A DNA stretch of 64,000 bases, taken from the NCBI RefSeq assembly GCF_009674675.1, contig NZ_WKJC01000001.1, positions 999,031 through 1,063,030 on the forward strand. The letters run 5' to 3'. The translations under genes and the position numbers were made by a program. Origin of the DNA: Kangiella sp. HZ709 (GTDB taxonomy: Bacteria > Pseudomonadota > Gammaproteobacteria > Enterobacterales > Kangiellaceae). Below are positions 56,043 through 64,000 of the stretch, piece by piece; positions within the stretch are counted from its first letter, which is position 1, and each line of letters opens with the position of its first letter. A model generated the notes under the pieces. That model did not search any database, had not been told where the DNA came from, and worked only from the letters and a program-made list of their open reading frames with translations.

Positions 56043-56375
56043 ATGGCAGACCGTAAAATAACTGCAGTAAAAGACAAATTCACAAAAACACAAATCCTTA
56101 ACGAAATCGCAGAACAAACAGGATTGACCAAGAAAGACGTGGGTGCGGTAATCGACGAATTAGGCGTAGTTATAGAGCGTCACGTTAAAAAGCGTTCTTG
56201 TGGCGAATTCACATTACCTGGCTTATTGAAAATTAGCACCGTTAAAAAGCCAGCGAAAAAGGCTCGTAAAGGTATCAACCCTTTCACAGGCGAAGAAACG
56301 ATGTTCAAAGCTAAGCCTGCTTCAATCGCGGTAAAAATCCGCCCATTGAAGAAATTAAAAGATATGGTTGGCTAA
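56043..56375 (+). CDS. HU-like DNA-binding protein, divergent
   Basis: 110 residues of the HU/IHF fold with a 12-residue N-terminal extension. The dimerisation part (KTQILNEIAEQTGLTKKDVGAVIDEL) is followed by an arm and tail typical of the divergent HU-like clade: CGEFTLPGLLKISTVKKPAK, KARKGINPFTGEE, and a basic C-terminus, IRPLKKLKDMVG. It lacks the usual R-GRNP-TG arm, having ARKGINPFTG. It is probably a non-canonical nucleoid protein beside the normal HU, which would be elsewhere. It has its own strong terminator. Confidence 0.85.
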   Translation: MADRKITAVKDKFTKTQILNEIAEQTGLTKKDVGAVIDELGVVIERHVKKRSCGEFTLPGLLKISTVKKPAKKARKGINPFTGEETMFKAKPASIAVKIRPLKKLKDMVG

Positions 56376-56392
56376 GTTTTAGTACGTGAAAC

Positions 56393-56421
56393 AAAAAAGC
56401 CGGCAGTAGCCGGCTTTTTTT
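56393..56421 (+). terminator. Intrinsic terminator after the HU-like gene
   Basis: Stem gccggc/gccggc, loop agta, flanked by an A-run and seven T. It also serves the convergent marR-type gene on minus. Confidence 0.9.
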
Positions 56422-56863
56422 ACAAGCTTTCAAACCCAGCTATCGATTCGGTTAGTTGTTTTAATGTGTTATCAGCTAGCTCCATTTCTTTCTTATCTAA
56501 TGTTTTGACCAAAGGCGTCACCGCATCTAAAAAATCTTCATTCATCTGACGAAAAGTATCCGCACCTCTATTTGTTGCCTTGATTAAATAAGATCTTTTA
56601 TGTTGTTCATTGTGAACTTTCTCTACTAAACCATCTGCAACAAGGCTGTTCACAAATTTTTGAATGTATTGCCTAGAAACCCCTCTCTCTTTGGCTAAAT
56701 CTGGCACAGTCAGTGGCTGATTTATAATTGATTTTAAAATGTTCCATACAGGTACCTCACCTGACATCGCATCTAGCTGATTTCCAAGCCCAAGAATTCT
56801 GTAATGACAAAAAATTACAGTTCTAATTAAATCTAATAATTTCTGCTCTTTACTAATAGCCAT
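56420..56863 (-). CDS. MarR-family transcriptional regulator
   Basis: 147 residues from ATG 56861-56863 (MAISKEQKLLDLI); an upstream start at 56902 would extend into an operator palindrome. Winged-helix features: VPVWNILKSIINQPLTVPDLAKERGVSRQYIQKFVNSLVADGLVEK (cited in parts), then NEQHKRSYLIKATNRG, the wing. Divergent from an alpha/beta hydrolase, which it probably controls through the palindrome at 56882-56898. Confidence 0.85.
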   Translation of the reverse strand: MAISKEQKLLDLIRTVIFCHYRILGLGNQLDAMSGEVPVWNILKSIINQPLTVPDLAKERGVSRQYIQKFVNSLVADGLVEKVHNEQHKRSYLIKATNRGADTFRQMNEDFLDAVTPLVKTLDKKEMELADNTLKQLTESIAGFESL

Positions 56864-56881
56864 AATAAAACACTTTACATT

Positions 56882-56898
56882 TGACAACTTAGTTGTCA
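56882..56898. promoter_or_regulatory. Palindromic operator for the MarR-type regulator
   Basis: tgacaact-t-agttgtca, perfect 8-base arms about a single base, within the gap between the two divergent genes. It includes a consensus TTGACA on the plus strand, so binding would block a -35 element. Confidence 0.65.
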
Positions 56899-56905
56899 TC
56901 ATAGC

Positions 56906-58042
56906 ATGAAATCCATAACCAATACCATTGTTATGTTTCTTAAAATTAGCAATAAAACTTTCATCAAAGTCTTTGTGTATTTTTTAGGCTTCTCATTGTT
57001 ATACGCATGTTCAACACAGCCCGATCGACAAGAAACCGTTGGCAGGATTTTTAAAAACTATAAAGATGTTTCCCGACAGAACTGGCTAACTGAAGGCGAT
57101 AGACCTATAAATACCATTGTCTGGTATCCCGCGGATAATGCATTTTCAGAAGAAGTTTGGGACATTGGCGTTTTTACTGCAGGCTGGTCAGCGCCGAATG
57201 CTCCCATCAAAAAAGGACTGGATAAGCGACCATTAATTATTCTTTCGCACGGTACGGGGGGCGCAGCTGCACAATTATCCTGGCTCGCCGAAGCGCTGGT
57301 AAATCATGGGTTTATTGTAGCTGCCATCAATCATCATGGGAATACAGCGGCAGAAGAGCGCTATTCTGAAAAAGGGTTTGCTTTATGGTGGGAGCGCTCT
57401 AAAGATATTAGCGTAGCTATTGATAAACTTCTACAGGATGAACTATTTTCAAGATTTATTGACCCTGAGCGCATTGGTGCGGCGGGCTTTTCTTTAGGCT
57501 CCTATGCCGTGCTAACAGCTGTTGGCGCAGAAACAAGCTTGAGCCAATTTAAGAATTACTGTTCTCAACACAAATCTGAAATTGAATGTGCGCTACCGCC
57601 TGAAATTAAACAGTTGAATGTTAATTTTGAAGAGCTTATTAAAACTCAAAATGCAGCATCAGAGCCATACCAAAATAAAGCTGGAATGATCCTGCACAAA
57701 GATACTAGGATTAAAAGTGCCTACCTTTTAGCACCAGTCCATACTCCTGCGCTGGTGAAACCAAGTTTAAAAAGCATTAACATACCAGTAGCTATCGCTG
57801 TAGGTAATAGCGATGCACAATCTAGATTAACCACCAATGCCAATATTCTTAAAGAACAGATCACTAACAGTAGATTAGAGATATTAGATAAAGTTGGCCA
57901 CTATACTTTTTTAGCGCCCTGTGGTTTCAAAGGTAAAATGACGCTTGCAGAACTATGTTCTGATCATTCAGACATTGAAAGAAAAGAGATACACAAAAAA
58001 GTATCAGAGGATGCGGCTAATTTTTTTAAAAACTCTTTATAG
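56906..58042 (+). CDS. Alpha/beta hydrolase lipoprotein
   Basis: 378 residues. Signal peptide with lipobox LLYAC; ATG 56906 or ATG 56936 (MFLKISNKTF) may start it, with the second giving a cleaner signal. A dienelactone-hydrolase/PAF-acetylhydrolase-like alpha/beta fold: LIILSHGTGGAAAQLSWLAE (oxyanion), nucleophile in GAAGFSLGSY, and catalytic His in KVGHYTFLAPCG. Substrate unknown. The divergent MarR gene suggests induction by a small molecule. Confidence 0.8.
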   Translation: MKSITNTIVMFLKISNKTFIKVFVYFLGFSLLYACSTQPDRQETVGRIFKNYKDVSRQNWLTEGDRPINTIVWYPADNAFSEEVWDIGVFTAGWSAPNAPIKKGLDKRPLIILSHGTGGAAAQLSWLAEALVNHGFIVAAINHHGNTAAEERYSEKGFALWWERSKDISVAIDKLLQDELFSRFIDPERIGAAGFSLGSYAVLTAVGAETSLSQFKNYCSQHKSEIECALPPEIKQLNVNFEELIKTQNAASEPYQNKAGMILHKDTRIKSAYLLAPVHTPALVKPSLKSINIPVAIAVGNSDAQSRLTTNANILKEQITNSRLEILDKVGHYTFLAPCGFKGKMTLAELCSDHSDIERKEIHKKVSEDAANFFKNSL

Positions 58043-58076
58043 CTACTTTCTAAACAGTATTTGAAGAATAAGAACA

Positions 58077-59168
58077 TTAAGCCAAATGCTCTTTAGCTAA
58101 ATAATCTTTGGATTGCATTTCTTGTAGTCGACTGATGGTTCTTTCGAATTCAAAGGCTAGACCCGTACCAATATATAGTTCTTCAATAGCAACTTCTGCT
58201 GAGATTATTAGTTTTACGTGTCGTTCGTAGAATTCATCTACTAGCGCTATAAAGCGTCTAGCGGCATCATTAATAGAGTTATCCATTCGCGGGACTTGGC
58301 TGATGAAAACGGTGTTATAGCTTCTAGATAACTCAATGTAGTCGGCCGCTGAACGGGGACCTCCACAGATGGCCTCAAAGGTAAACCAAACTAGGTTTTC
58401 CGATAAGCGAACAGTATCAATTAAACGTCCTTCCACCTTTAACTTACAATGCTCTTCGCCTTGCTCGCCCGATAATTGCAAAAAATATTCCTGCATATTT
58501 TTATCTGCGTGCGCATCTAACGGATAATGATAAATCTCAGCTTGCTCTAAAGTGCGCATTCGATAATCAGTACCACCATCTACATTCATCACCTGACAAT
58601 GCTTTTCGATTAAAGCTATCGCTGGCAAAAACCTGTCACGCTGCAACCCATTCCAGTACAACTTTTCAGGAGGTATGTTAGAAGTGGCGACTAAAACCAC
58701 ACCTCTCTCAAATAGTGCTTCAAATAACCCCCCTAAGATCATGGCGTCGGTTATGTCCTTAACAAAGAATTCGTCAAAACAAATCAGTTTTGCTCGCTCA
58801 GATAATTGATCGGCAATTTTAGTTAAAGGATTTTTCTCACCAGCCAGTTTTTTTAATTCGGCATGAACTTCATGGATAAAGCGATGAAAATGCAGTCGAA
58901 TCTTTTTATCCGTGGGCACGCAGTTGAAGAAAGTATCCATCAAATAGGTTTTACCTCGCCCCACTCCGCCCCACATATAAAGACCTTTGACCGATTTAGA
59001 GGTGCCAAATAACTTGCTAAAAAAGCCCGTGCCTTTTTGAGCATTTAATTCAAGAAAGACACGATTTAAAGCTTCGACCGCCTGTTGCTGGGCTTCATCT
59101 TTACTAAAGCCGTTGACTAGATCTTGTTGGTATTTTTCTATTGGACTCATATTTGTAGGAGGTTGCAT
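58077..59168 (-). CDS. zapE: Cell division ATPase ZapE
   Basis: AFG1-family AAA-like ATPase that acts on the Z ring under stress. 363 residues: Walker A GGVGRGKT (67-74), [20 protein letters not shown] (Walker B), [20 protein letters not shown]. Its start overlaps the upstream hydrolase stop by one base. It belongs to the ancestral rplM-rpsI-zapE-yhcB-deg neighbourhood. Confidence 0.96.
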   Translation of the reverse strand: MQPPTNMSPIEKYQQDLVNGFSKDEAQQQAVEALNRVFLELNAQKGTGFFSKLFGTSKSVKGLYMWGGVGRGKTYLMDTFFNCVPTDKKIRLHFHRFIHEVHAELKKLAGEKNPLTKIADQLSERAKLICFDEFFVKDITDAMILGGLFEALFERGVVLVATSNIPPEKLYWNGLQRDRFLPAIALIEKHCQVMNVDGGTDYRMRTLEQAEIYHYPLDAHADKNMQEYFLQLSGEQGEEHCKLKVEGRLIDTVRLSENLVWFTFEAICGGPRSAADYIELSRSYNTVFISQVPRMDNSINDAARRFIALVDEFYERHVKLIISAEVAIEELYIGTGLAFEFERTISRLQEMQSKDYLAKEHLA

Positions 59169-59794
59169 TAAAGATTTGACTCCAACGATTGCTCTAGCTC
59201 TTCTCGCAAATCCACCAAGCGACTATGAAAAAAATGACCTGCGCCTTCCATTTTGATTAATTTAGGTTGTGGTTCTAAATCATCAACCCAATCGAATACC
59301 GCTTGCGGCTCAACCACTTCATCAGCATCACCCATTACCACCAACCAATCACAATCAGGGATAACAAAGTTTTCAAAGCTGAATCGATTTACTGGAGGAG
59401 CGATGCTTATTAACTGAGTGGGTAATTGCTTATGCGCTTGCAATGCCGCTATCCAAGAGCCAAAACTAAAACCTGCTAACCATAATTTCCTATTAGGATA
59501 TTGTATCTTGGCATACTCTATGGCTTTAATGAGATCTTGTTGTTCGCCACGCCCTTGATCGTAAGCACCTTCAGAATGACCCACACCACGAAAGTTAAAG
59601 CGTAAGGATGGCATTCCTAATCCCGCAAGAGTTCGCGAAACGGTATAAATGACTTTGTTAGTCATAGCGCCGCCATGCTGCGGATGCGGGTGGCAACAAA
59701 CCGCGACATAATCACCGCTATCCTTTTCGGGCAAATCCCAAACCGCTTCGAGCTCGCCAGCCATGCCTTCAATTAAAATATGATTTTTATTCAT
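59168..59794 (-). CDS. Alpha/beta hydrolase
   Basis: 208 residues of a small cytosolic alpha/beta hydrolase: [33 protein letters not shown], nucleophile Ser110 in [11 protein letters not shown], acid in [12 protein letters not shown], His in [10 protein letters not shown]. The activity is unknown; the family often sits near zapE in gammaproteobacteria. Its stop overlaps the zapE start by one base, so the two are coupled. Confidence 0.85.
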   Translation of the reverse strand: MNKNHILIEGMAGELEAVWDLPEKDSGDYVAVCCHPHPQHGGAMTNKVIYTVSRTLAGLGMPSLRFNFRGVGHSEGAYDQGRGEQQDLIKAIEYAKIQYPNRKLWLAGFSFGSWIAALQAHKQLPTQLISIAPPVNRFSFENFVIPDCDWLVVMGDADEVVEPQAVFDWVDDLEPQPKLIKMEGAGHFFHSRLVDLREELEQSLESNL

Positions 59795-59811
59795 GAAATT
59801 ATTGTGTTCAT

Positions 59812-59857
59812 AAAAAAACTCAAGATAGCGCTATTTTCGCACAATCTTGAGTTTTTG
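59812..59857 (-). terminator. Intrinsic terminator after the aldehyde dehydrogenase gene
   Basis: 12-base stem aaaactcaagat/atcttgagtttt with a 17-base loop, followed on the minus strand by seven T. Ends the ThDP enzyme/dehydrogenase operon. Confidence 0.82.
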
Positions 59858-59875
59858 CTAAGTGCTTGCTTACTT

Positions 59876-61312
59876 TTAAATACTCGGTGATTTGATTACC
59901 ATCATTTTATCTACTTGCATATCTTCTATGGTATGCGGAATTCCGCCAATACCATAACCAGAATCTTTCAGGCCAGCAAAAGGCATTCCATCAATTCTAA
60001 AAGCCGTATGATCATTCACCATAATCGCTGCTGCATTAATATGTTTACGTACATAAAAAGCATTATCTATATTTGAGGTCCAAACTGCTGCTTGGAAGGA
60101 TACCTCTAGACTATTGGCAAGCTCAACCGCCTTACTCATTTCATCCACTTCGTAAATGCAAATCACTGGGCCGAAAACTTCTTGCTGACTGACTTTAGAA
60201 TCCAATGAAGGATTGAGTAAAATGGTTGGTTGATAGCAAGTATCAGAAATTTTATTACCGCCCGTGACCAGCTTCGCACCAGTAGCAACAGCTTCTGTTA
60301 CCCACTCATGAATACGGTCGCACTCTTGCGGCTTGATTAAAGGTCCTACTTCTGTTTTATCACTTAAAGGATCGCCAACGACTAAACTTTCAGCCAAAGT
60401 TTTTAAGCCCGCAACAAATTTTTCTGAATAATCTTTTTGCAGGTACACTCTTTGCACCGACACACATACTTGTCCGGCGTGATAAAAGCCACCTTTACCA
60501 AGTAGCGTAATTGCTTCTGCATAATTTGCATCAGGGTAAACGATTGCTGGAGCTACGCCACCATGCTCAAGGGCACAACGTGTACCGCTTGAAAGTTTCG
60601 AGCGCAGCATCCAACCAATTTTTGCACTGCCGATAAAGCTAAAAAAGCTAACACGCGGATCGGTCACTAACTTAGTAGCGGTAGTGCTTTTATCGCTAAT
60701 AAAAACCTGACACCATTCTTTGGGCAAACCGGCTTCAATTAAAATATCACGAACTGCTATACAAGATAGCGGAGTGTCACTGGCTGGCTTAACAATGACC
60801 GGGCAGCCAGCTGCAATAGCGGCAATTACTTGATGAATAATCAAATTAAAAGGATGATTAAAGGCGCTAACGGCAACTACAACACCAATGGGCTCTTTTA
60901 ATGTAAACGCAGCTCGATTAGCACTATATTTATCACCACCCATGGGAATGACTTCACCATGCTCATTACGGATAGCTTCTATTGCTAGCTTACAACCGTC
61001 AATGGCGCGGTTAATTTCTACCTGTGAATCTAGGTAAGGTTTACCGCCTTCGCTAGCGGCTAACTTGGTTAGAGCTTCCACTCTTTGACTAATAATTTCA
61101 GCGGTTTTTTCTAGGACCACCACTCTTTCGTGGACACTCATCCAGTTGGCTTTATCCAAATACAGTTTCTCAGCACTCGATAATGCGTCTTCTAAATGTT
61201 GCTCGCCAACGGTTGCAACTTCCGCAATTTTTGAACGATCGAAAGGATTAAAAACTTCTAAATCGCCCGCTTTTGGGATCCTAGAATTTATTTTGACATC
61301 ATGAATAATCAT
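59876..61312 (-). CDS. Aldehyde dehydrogenase family protein
   Basis: 478 residues, NAD(P)-dependent aldehyde dehydrogenase superfamily. Seen: SAFNHPFNLIIHQVIAAIAA and VIVKPASDTP (cofactor region), SFIGSAKIGW, catalytic Glu in CALEHGGVAP, catalytic Cys in FYHAGQVCVSVQRVY, and the C-terminal GMPFAGLKDSGYGIGGI. The nearest subfamilies by motif are lactaldehyde/glyceraldehyde and succinate-semialdehyde-like; the substrate cannot be fixed. It is 43 bases after the ThDP enzyme on the same strand, so they probably act in one pathway. Confidence 0.9.
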   Translation of the reverse strand: MIIHDVKINSRIPKAGDLEVFNPFDRSKIAEVATVGEQHLEDALSSAEKLYLDKANWMSVHERVVVLEKTAEIISQRVEALTKLAASEGGKPYLDSQVEINRAIDGCKLAIEAIRNEHGEVIPMGGDKYSANRAAFTLKEPIGVVVAVSAFNHPFNLIIHQVIAAIAAGCPVIVKPASDTPLSCIAVRDILIEAGLPKEWCQVFISDKSTTATKLVTDPRVSFFSFIGSAKIGWMLRSKLSSGTRCALEHGGVAPAIVYPDANYAEAITLLGKGGFYHAGQVCVSVQRVYLQKDYSEKFVAGLKTLAESLVVGDPLSDKTEVGPLIKPQECDRIHEWVTEAVATGAKLVTGGNKISDTCYQPTILLNPSLDSKVSQQEVFGPVICIYEVDEMSKAVELANSLEVSFQAAVWTSNIDNAFYVRKHINAAAIMVNDHTAFRIDGMPFAGLKDSGYGIGGIPHTIEDMQVDKMMVIKSPSI

Positions 61313-61355
61313 CTTTGCTTCCTAAATTTATGTTCAGCTTTAGCCTTTGTAATTA

Positions 61356-63005
61356 TTATATGGGACAAACAATCTTACCTAGTTTTTCAGTAAGCTTCGG
61401 ATTTTCAGAGTAATCGATTGGGATCACCAATAAACGTGGACCTTCTTTTGCTAAAGCTTTTTCGAGTGTTGAGGCAAAATCAACCGAGTTTTTAACAAAG
61501 TAACCATCCCAACCAAATGCTTGCGCCAACTGTAACCAATCTGGGTTGCCAAATGCTAACTGAGTATGCCTACCGAATTCCGTATCTTGTTTCCACTCAA
61601 TAAGTCCATAACCACTATCTTCCCAAACAATCACCAAAATATTGCTGTTCATTCGCTTAGCCGTTTCCATTTCCTGCACATTCATCATGAAACCACCATC
61701 ACCGCAAATCGCAACAATATTTCTATCAGGATAAACCATACTGGCGCCAATCGCGCCAGGCAATGCAAAGCCCATCGAACAAAAACCATTCGGAATTAAA
61801 CAAGTATTGGGCTCATTACAGTGATAGTGGCGCGCTATCCACATCTTATGCGCGCCTACATCAGATAATAAGATATCTTGAGGGTTAAGCGCTTTACGGA
61901 GATCCCATAAGCATTTCTGCGGCTTAATCAAACCTTCGGTATCATCATCTTTATATTCAGCTAATTCAGCCTGCATATCACGACGCACTGCCTGCTGTTG
62001 ACTGAAGTCAAAATCATACTCTAGCGATTTCATTTCTTCAGTTAACATATCAAGTGCGTTGGCCAGATCGCCGATCACTTCTATCTGAGGATTGTAATGC
62101 TCATCAATTTCTGCAGGCAAAAAATCAATATGAATAATATTTTTATCCGCATTCTCATTCCATAAATGGGGATGATATTCCACCATGTCATAACCTAGCA
62201 TGATAATCAGATCGGAGGCATCAAGGGCACAAGCTGTTAAATCTTTTGCGCCCAAACCAATAGTATAAAGGCAATGCTCTGAATCCATATCCACGGCACC
62301 TTTACCCATAAAGGTACTGATAACGCCGATCCCCGTTAACTCACATAACTCACGCAAACTGGCGCTTGCTCTTTCTCTGATACAACCATTACCAGCGACA
62401 ATGATCGGCCTTTTAGCTTGTGCAATGCGTTGGGCAACTTGCTGCACGATATTTTTCTCAGGCACCGAGCGGCGAAAACGTACTGGCTTTATTGGCGTTT
62501 TCTCAGTCTGCATAGCAGCAATATTTTCTGGTAGCTCAATCAGAACCGCTCCGGGCTTTTCTGTGCGAGCTAAACGCACCGCTTTGCGAGTAATTTCTGG
62601 AATATTGTCTTGATGAGAAATGCTCACCGCCCATTTAGTCACGGGTTTGAACATATCTACAACATTCATCGCTTGATGAGACTCTTTATGTAAACGTGTA
62701 GTAGCGCCTTGGCCAGTCAAAACCAACATAGGCGCTCGATCCATATTGGAATCCGCCACACCAGTGATCAAGTTAGTAGCTCCGGGACCTAAAGTACCCA
62801 AGCAGCCGGCGGGATTACCCGTAAGGCGACCATAAGCTTCAGCCATAAAAGCAGCACCTTGTTCATGACGAGTCAGAATAAATTGAATACTGTCAGAGTT
62901 TTCCAAAGACATCATAAAGTCAGCATTTTCTTCACCAGGAACACCGAAAATGTACTCTATTCCTTCTTCTTCTAAACACTTTACTAATAAATCAGATGCT
63001 TGCAC
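61356..63005 (-). CDS. Acetolactate synthase-like ThDP-dependent enzyme
   Basis: 549 residues. N-terminal EYIFGVPGEENADFM and RHEQGAAFMAEAYGRLTG with the catalytic Glu, LGTLGPGATNLITGVADSNMD, and the C-terminal ThDP motif GDGGFMMNVQEMETAKRMNS. No ilvN-type regulatory subunit is adjacent, so it is a catabolic AlsS-type enzyme or another 2-oxoacid decarboxylase. The start is a GTG at 63003-63005 with GAGGG upstream. It is paired with an aldehyde dehydrogenase. Confidence 0.88.
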   Translation of the reverse strand: MQASDLLVKCLEEEGIEYIFGVPGEENADFMMSLENSDSIQFILTRHEQGAAFMAEAYGRLTGNPAGCLGTLGPGATNLITGVADSNMDRAPMLVLTGQGATTRLHKESHQAMNVVDMFKPVTKWAVSISHQDNIPEITRKAVRLARTEKPGAVLIELPENIAAMQTEKTPIKPVRFRRSVPEKNIVQQVAQRIAQAKRPIIVAGNGCIRERASASLRELCELTGIGVISTFMGKGAVDMDSEHCLYTIGLGAKDLTACALDASDLIIMLGYDMVEYHPHLWNENADKNIIHIDFLPAEIDEHYNPQIEVIGDLANALDMLTEEMKSLEYDFDFSQQQAVRRDMQAELAEYKDDDTEGLIKPQKCLWDLRKALNPQDILLSDVGAHKMWIARHYHCNEPNTCLIPNGFCSMGFALPGAIGASMVYPDRNIVAICGDGGFMMNVQEMETAKRMNSNILVIVWEDSGYGLIEWKQDTEFGRHTQLAFGNPDWLQLAQAFGWDGYFVKNSVDFASTLEKALAKEGPRLLVIPIDYSENPKLTEKLGKIVCPI

Positions 63006-63095
63006 TTGGCTTCCCTCTTCATTTTGAATTCATTATGGCCATTGTAGACAGGAATATTCATTAATTGCCATTGAATTTATCTATAATTGTGATTT

Positions 63096-63120
63096 AAAAA
63101 ACCCACTTAGTATCAAGTGG
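63096..63120 (-). terminator. Intrinsic terminator upstream of the ThDP enzyme gene
   Basis: Stem ccactt/aagtgg, loop agtatc, followed on the minus strand by TTTTTT. It points into the leader of the ThDP enzyme gene and could be an attenuator, or a stop for transcripts antisense to yhcB. Confidence 0.6.
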
Positions 63121-63148
63121 CACTAAAACCTTATTGTGATAATTGTTT

Positions 63149-63173
63149 ACACATTTTTAATGAAAATATGTGT
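63149..63173. repeat. Inverted repeat upstream of yhcB
   Basis: acacat and atgtgt arms separated by 13 bases, in the 240-base space between the ThDP enzyme gene and yhcB. Possible regulator site; no partner known. Confidence 0.3.
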
Positions 63174-63245
63174 ATCATTATCTCAAAGGACATTAGACTT
63201 ATATTACTCTTAAATATTACTGCGTCGTATAAAAACGAGGAAAAA

Positions 63246-63791
63246 ATGACAACCGCTTTAGTTACCCTTGGAATATTTCTAGCTTTGATTGCAGGATTTT
63301 TTGCCGGTCGTTGGCATGGTATGTCCGAGCGCTCAAAGCAGCTTTCGGAAGAATTAGAAAAAAAAGATGAAGAACTTGAGTCTCTAAAATCAGGTGTTGA
63401 TGAGCACTTTGCAGAAACAGCTCGCCGCTTTACTAATCTGACAGAAGAATACAAAGAGCTCTATAAACACCTAGCTAAAGGCGCTACCGAACTTAGTAAT
63501 CAAAGTTTTAAAATAGCGTTGTCGGCGCCAAGTGAGCAACTCATCGATCATGAAAAAGTTGCTGATGCTGAAGAAGATTCAAAAGGTGAAGAAGATACTG
63601 ACAAACAAGCTCAACAGCCTGTCGATTATGTTAAAGATGATGCCGTTGAAGACGAGGATTCTGAGTCAGTGAGTTCTATAAAAGAGCCCTCTGAGCAAGA
63701 AAGTTCAGCAGTCAACGAAGCAGAGCAAGAAAAGGTAGAGATAGCAGGTTCTGAAAATGAAGTGAGCACTGAACCAAACCCAAAATCATAA
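63246..63791 (+). CDS. zapG: YhcB/ZapG (DUF1043) envelope protein
   Basis: 181 residues from ATG 63246, preceded by GAGGA; a longer frame from 63117 adds 43 atypical residues. One N-terminal membrane helix (about 5-22), a coiled-coil (SKQLSEELEKKDEELESL), the conserved VDEHFAETARRFTNLTEEYKELYKHLAKGA (cited in parts) and a long acidic, disordered C-terminus. In E. coli it interacts with cell division and elongation proteins. It is followed by a DegS-like protease. Confidence 0.9.
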   Translation: MTTALVTLGIFLALIAGFFAGRWHGMSERSKQLSEELEKKDEELESLKSGVDEHFAETARRFTNLTEEYKELYKHLAKGATELSNQSFKIALSAPSEQLIDHEKVADAEEDSKGEEDTDKQAQQPVDYVKDDAVEDEDSESVSSIKEPSEQESSAVNEAEQEKVEIAGSENEVSTEPNPKS

Positions 63792-63818
63792 GTCTGACTG
63801 AAAACAAAAAATATTATC

Positions 63819-64000
63819 ATGATGAAATTTTTAACCAGTTTAACTTTTATTGCTAAATACATTCTTATCGGTTTAGGCTTTGCTGCATTGTTGATATTAC
63901 TAATGCCGAATCGATTTGGCTTTTCATTTAATCAACAACAGACTGTGATACCCATTAAGCCCGACAATACCTCTGAAATGCTAGCAACTGCCAAAGCTGC
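63819..64000 (+). CDS. degS: DegS/DegQ-like periplasmic serine protease, N-terminal part only
   Basis: About 60 residues visible before the right edge: MMKFLTSLTFIAKYILIGLG, a single uncleaved-looking membrane helix (about 7-30), MPNRFGFSFN and a linker with EMLATAKAA. This topology and the place after yhcB match DegS, the site-1 protease for RseA in the sigma-E response. The trypsin-like and PDZ domains are outside the window, so DegQ or another membrane-anchored protein cannot be excluded. It can start at ATG 63819 or 63822. Confidence 0.7.
   Translation, partial: MMKFLTSLTFIAKYILIGLGFAALLILLMPNRFGFSFNQQQTVIPIKPDNTSEMLATAKA

Overview
The window looks like the chromosome of an AT-rich gammaproteobacterium, probably close to Kangiella/Aliikangiella. 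The evidence is the complete gammaproteobacterial dcw cluster, the ampDE-aceEF-lpdA and pilBCD-coaE-zapD-yacG orders, the sspBA/rpsI-rplM/zapE/yhcB/degS neighbourhood, a class A RNase P RNA, and MurE carrying the DNPR motif of meso-diaminopimelate peptidoglycan. The taxon is inferred from gene order and protein character, not from a search.

Layout. 1-5355 (minus) encodes pyruvate dehydrogenase: aceE, aceF and the 5' part of lpdA. Next come ampE and ampD (minus) and nadC (plus). 8400-15458 (plus) is a type IV pilus block: two tandem pilins, each with its own promoter and terminator, then pilB, pilC and pilD, running into coaE, zapD and yacG. mutT, secA and an M23 peptidase follow on minus, and dciA on plus. 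20399-38624 (minus) is the division and cell-wall cluster mraZ-rsmH-ftsL-ftsI-murE-murF-mraY-murD-ftsW-murG-murC-ddlB-ftsQ-ftsA-ftsZ-lpxC, read from a promoter that overlaps a four-copy MraZ operator at 38708-38742.

38941-42076 is an accessory stretch: a DUF1569 protein, a lipoprotein, rnpB, two membrane proteins and a secreted protein made almost wholly of a 10-residue repeat. 42206-47263 holds rsmI (minus) and lpoA-yraN-diaA-dolP (plus), with an extra TonB-C-like lipoprotein between diaA and dolP. 47276-49837 is a membrane-anchored AraC-type regulator followed by two small membrane proteins. sspBA, the cytochrome bc1 operon petABC and the rplM-rpsI ribosomal operon then follow on minus. The last part has an HU-like protein, a MarR regulator divergent from an alpha/beta hydrolase, zapE with a second hydrolase, an aldehyde dehydrogenase paired with an acetolactate-synthase-like ThDP enzyme, yhcB (zapG), and the start of a DegS-like protease at the right edge.

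Most genes are housekeeping and well recognised. The less ordinary signals are the 30-bp in-frame tandem repeat gene, the matched pilin promoters, the MraZ operator, the pdhR-less ampE/aceE junction with two related inverted repeats, the TonB-C-like insertion, the AraC/ABA4-like membrane module, and the ThDP enzyme/aldehyde dehydrogenase pair preceded by a possible attenuator. No CRISPR array, insertion sequence, prophage, tRNA or rRNA gene was seen. I did not find a convincing entirely new multi-gene system; the repeat protein and the AraC/ABA4-like module are the best candidates for undescribed biology.
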